Shown one piece after another: positions 5,643 through 6,314 of a stretch of DNA of 6,314 nt. The notes beneath the pieces are model-generated. The model did no database searches and was not told the origin of the DNA. It saw only the letters and a program-made list of their open reading frames with translations. Made by a program: the position numbers and the translations under genes. The stretch is from a bacterium (GTDB lineage Bacteria > Vulcanimicrobiota > Vulcanimicrobiia > Vulcanimicrobiales > SCRA01), in contig JAGWST010000245.1 of assembly GCA_028869325.1 (NCBI GenBank), positions 1-6,314 on the forward strand, given 5' to 3'. Every line of letters begins with the position of its first letter. Within the stretch, counting starts at the first letter, position 1.

Positions 5643-6053
5643 GTGGACGAGCTCTTCTACCGCGAATACATCCTGGAGCACTACCGCAAGCCGCACAACT
5701 ACGGCCGGTTCGAGCATCCCGATCTCGCCTATGAGGACGACAATCCGCTCTGCGGAGACCGCATTCGCGTGGAGCTCAAGGTCGACGACGGGCGCATCGC
5801 CGACGTCCGCTTCGAGGGCAAGGGCTGCGCGATCTCGCAGGCCTCGGCCTCGATGTTGACCGACGTCGTGAAAGGGATGACGCTCGAGGAGACGCTGCGG
5901 CTGGGTAAGGACGACGTCCTCGAGAATCTCGGCGCGGAGAGCATCTCGGCCGCCCGCATCAAGTGCGCGACCTTGGGGCTGAAGGTCCTCAAGGAGGCAG
6001 CGGTCGGCGGGATGCCGCAGGCCTGGCCCGACGAAGAGGGACAAGCGTCCTGA
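5643..6053 (+). CDS. sufU: SufU-type sulfur acceptor / Fe-S assembly scaffold-like protein
   Basis: A 136-residue IscU-fold protein. In Bacillus the homologue is a zinc-dependent sulfurtransferase that takes persulfide sulfur from SufS; the adjacent sufS supports the same role here. The four metal ligands are present: Cys37 and Asp39 in NPLCGD, Cys62 in GKGCAISQASASM, and Cys108 in ARIKCATL. Lys107 precedes the last cysteine as in SufU, where IscU has His, and the LPPVK chaperone motif of IscU is missing. Cys62 to Cys108 is 46 residues, shorter than the 62 of B. subtilis SufU and near the 43 of IscU, so the loop insertion characteristic of Bacillus SufU is absent. GTG at 5643 has only a weak GAG upstream; reinitiation after sufS, nine bases away, is likely. 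Confidence 0.92.
   Translation: MDELFYREYILEHYRKPHNYGRFEHPDLAYEDDNPLCGDRIRVELKVDDGRIADVRFEGKGCAISQASASMLTDVVKGMTLEETLRLGKDDVLENLGAESISAARIKCATLGLKVLKEAAVGGMPQAWPDEEGQAS
6035..6040 (+). promoter_or_regulatory. Ribosome binding site supporting a CTG start at 6050
   Basis: AGAGGG, inside the end of sufU, lies nine bases before CTG 6050. No in-frame ATG or GTG occurs nearby (next GTG 6152, next ATG 6212, both after the first hydrophobic segment), so this site favours the unusual CTG. Confidence 0.4.
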
Positions 6054-6314
6054 CGCTGCTCGACGCGGCGGCGCTGGCGGCCGCGATTCTCGCCTTCGCC
6101 GTTGCGCTCACGCTCTGGAACATCGGCAACCTTCCGCCGGGGCAGGCCCTGGTGTCGATTCGGTCGGCGCTGCGCGGACGCGGGCTGGCCACGGTCGCGC
6201 TGCGCGCCGGCATGGGCCTGGCCGCCGTGCTCGCAGGAACGCTGATCGTGCTGGAGGTCGTTCCCTACTCCGATCCGCAACTCGTGCCGGTTTCGCTGAT
6301 CGTCTTCTTCGCCG
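6050..6314 (+). CDS. Unrecognised membrane protein (N-terminal part, runs off window)
   Basis: The frame is open to the window end, giving 88 codons. I do not recognise the family. It begins with a hydrophobic segment (about residues 3-24, AAALAAAILAFAVALTLW), then a polar loop with positive charges (SIRSALRGRG), a second hydrophobic segment (about 47-68, AGMGLAAVLAGTLIVLEVV) and the start of a third (LVPVSLIVFF). This suggests a small multi-pass inner-membrane protein. The best start is CTG 6050, which overlaps the sufU TGA as CTGA and has a ribosome site upstream; GTG 6152 or ATG 6212 would lose the first segment. It is probably cotranscribed with suf. It is not SufB or any known SUF subunit in the part seen. 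Confidence 0.6.
   Translation, partial: MTLLDAAALAAAILAFAVALTLWNIGNLPPGQALVSIRSALRGRGLATVALRAGMGLAAVLAGTLIVLEVVPYSDPQLVPVSLIVFFA

Noticed and set aside
4491..6044. Long open frame (517 codons) on the minus strand across sufS and sufU
   Set aside because: It lies wholly antisense to two genes with clear motifs, its product is low-complexity in Arg/Val/Ala/Asp and fits no family; this is usual in GC-rich coding DNA.

Overview
This is a GC-rich bacterial window holding most of a SUF-type iron-sulfur cluster assembly locus, with a methylglyoxal synthase gene and the tail of a metallo-beta-lactamase-fold hydrolase on its left. A SufR-family iron-sulfur repressor and a stand-alone SufU accessory protein, instead of SufA/SufE, point to the Gram-positive/cyanobacterial/deep-branching style of SUF system (Actinobacteriota, Chloroflexota, Dormibacterota, Eremiobacterota and relatives), not a proteobacterial one. 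The phylum cannot be fixed from this sequence alone. GTG, TTG and probably CTG starts are common.

Layout. Positions 1-426 (+): C-terminal part of a glyoxalase II-like MBL hydrolase. 503-976 (+): methylglyoxal synthase, apparently from a promoter so close to the ATG that the message may be leaderless. Reading leftwards, 1487-2164 (-) encodes a SufR-like winged-helix repressor and 954-1490 (-) a NifU-N-like protein. These two overlap as ATGA and so form a small operon, whose 3' end runs 23 bases into the 3' end of mgsA. A 155-base divergent intergenic region (2165-2319) carries a promoter for each direction and a perfect palindrome at the predicted sufR transcription start. Rightwards, sufC (2320-3087), sufD (3074-4366), sufS (4380-5633) and sufU (5643-6053) form a tight operon, followed at once by the start of an unrecognised membrane protein (6050 to the window edge).

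How the parts fit. SufS takes sulfur from cysteine as an enzyme-bound persulfide and SufU accepts it. SufC (ATPase) and SufD are two of the three parts of the SufBCD scaffold complex. SufB, the part that carries the scaffold cysteine, is not in this window. SufR, holding a cluster on its C-terminal cysteines, would repress the divergent promoters when clusters are sufficient.

The most unusual item is the NifU-like protein translated together with SufR. It keeps two scaffold cysteines and the Asp, but has Asp-Tyr where the His-Cys of IscU should be, has one extra cysteine, and ends in an Ala/Thr/Pro-rich linker plus a short conserved-looking tail. Its place beside the regulator, not in the assembly operon, suggests a role in cluster sensing or delivery to SufR instead of general scaffolding; this is inference. 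No RNA genes, mobile elements or CRISPR arrays were seen.
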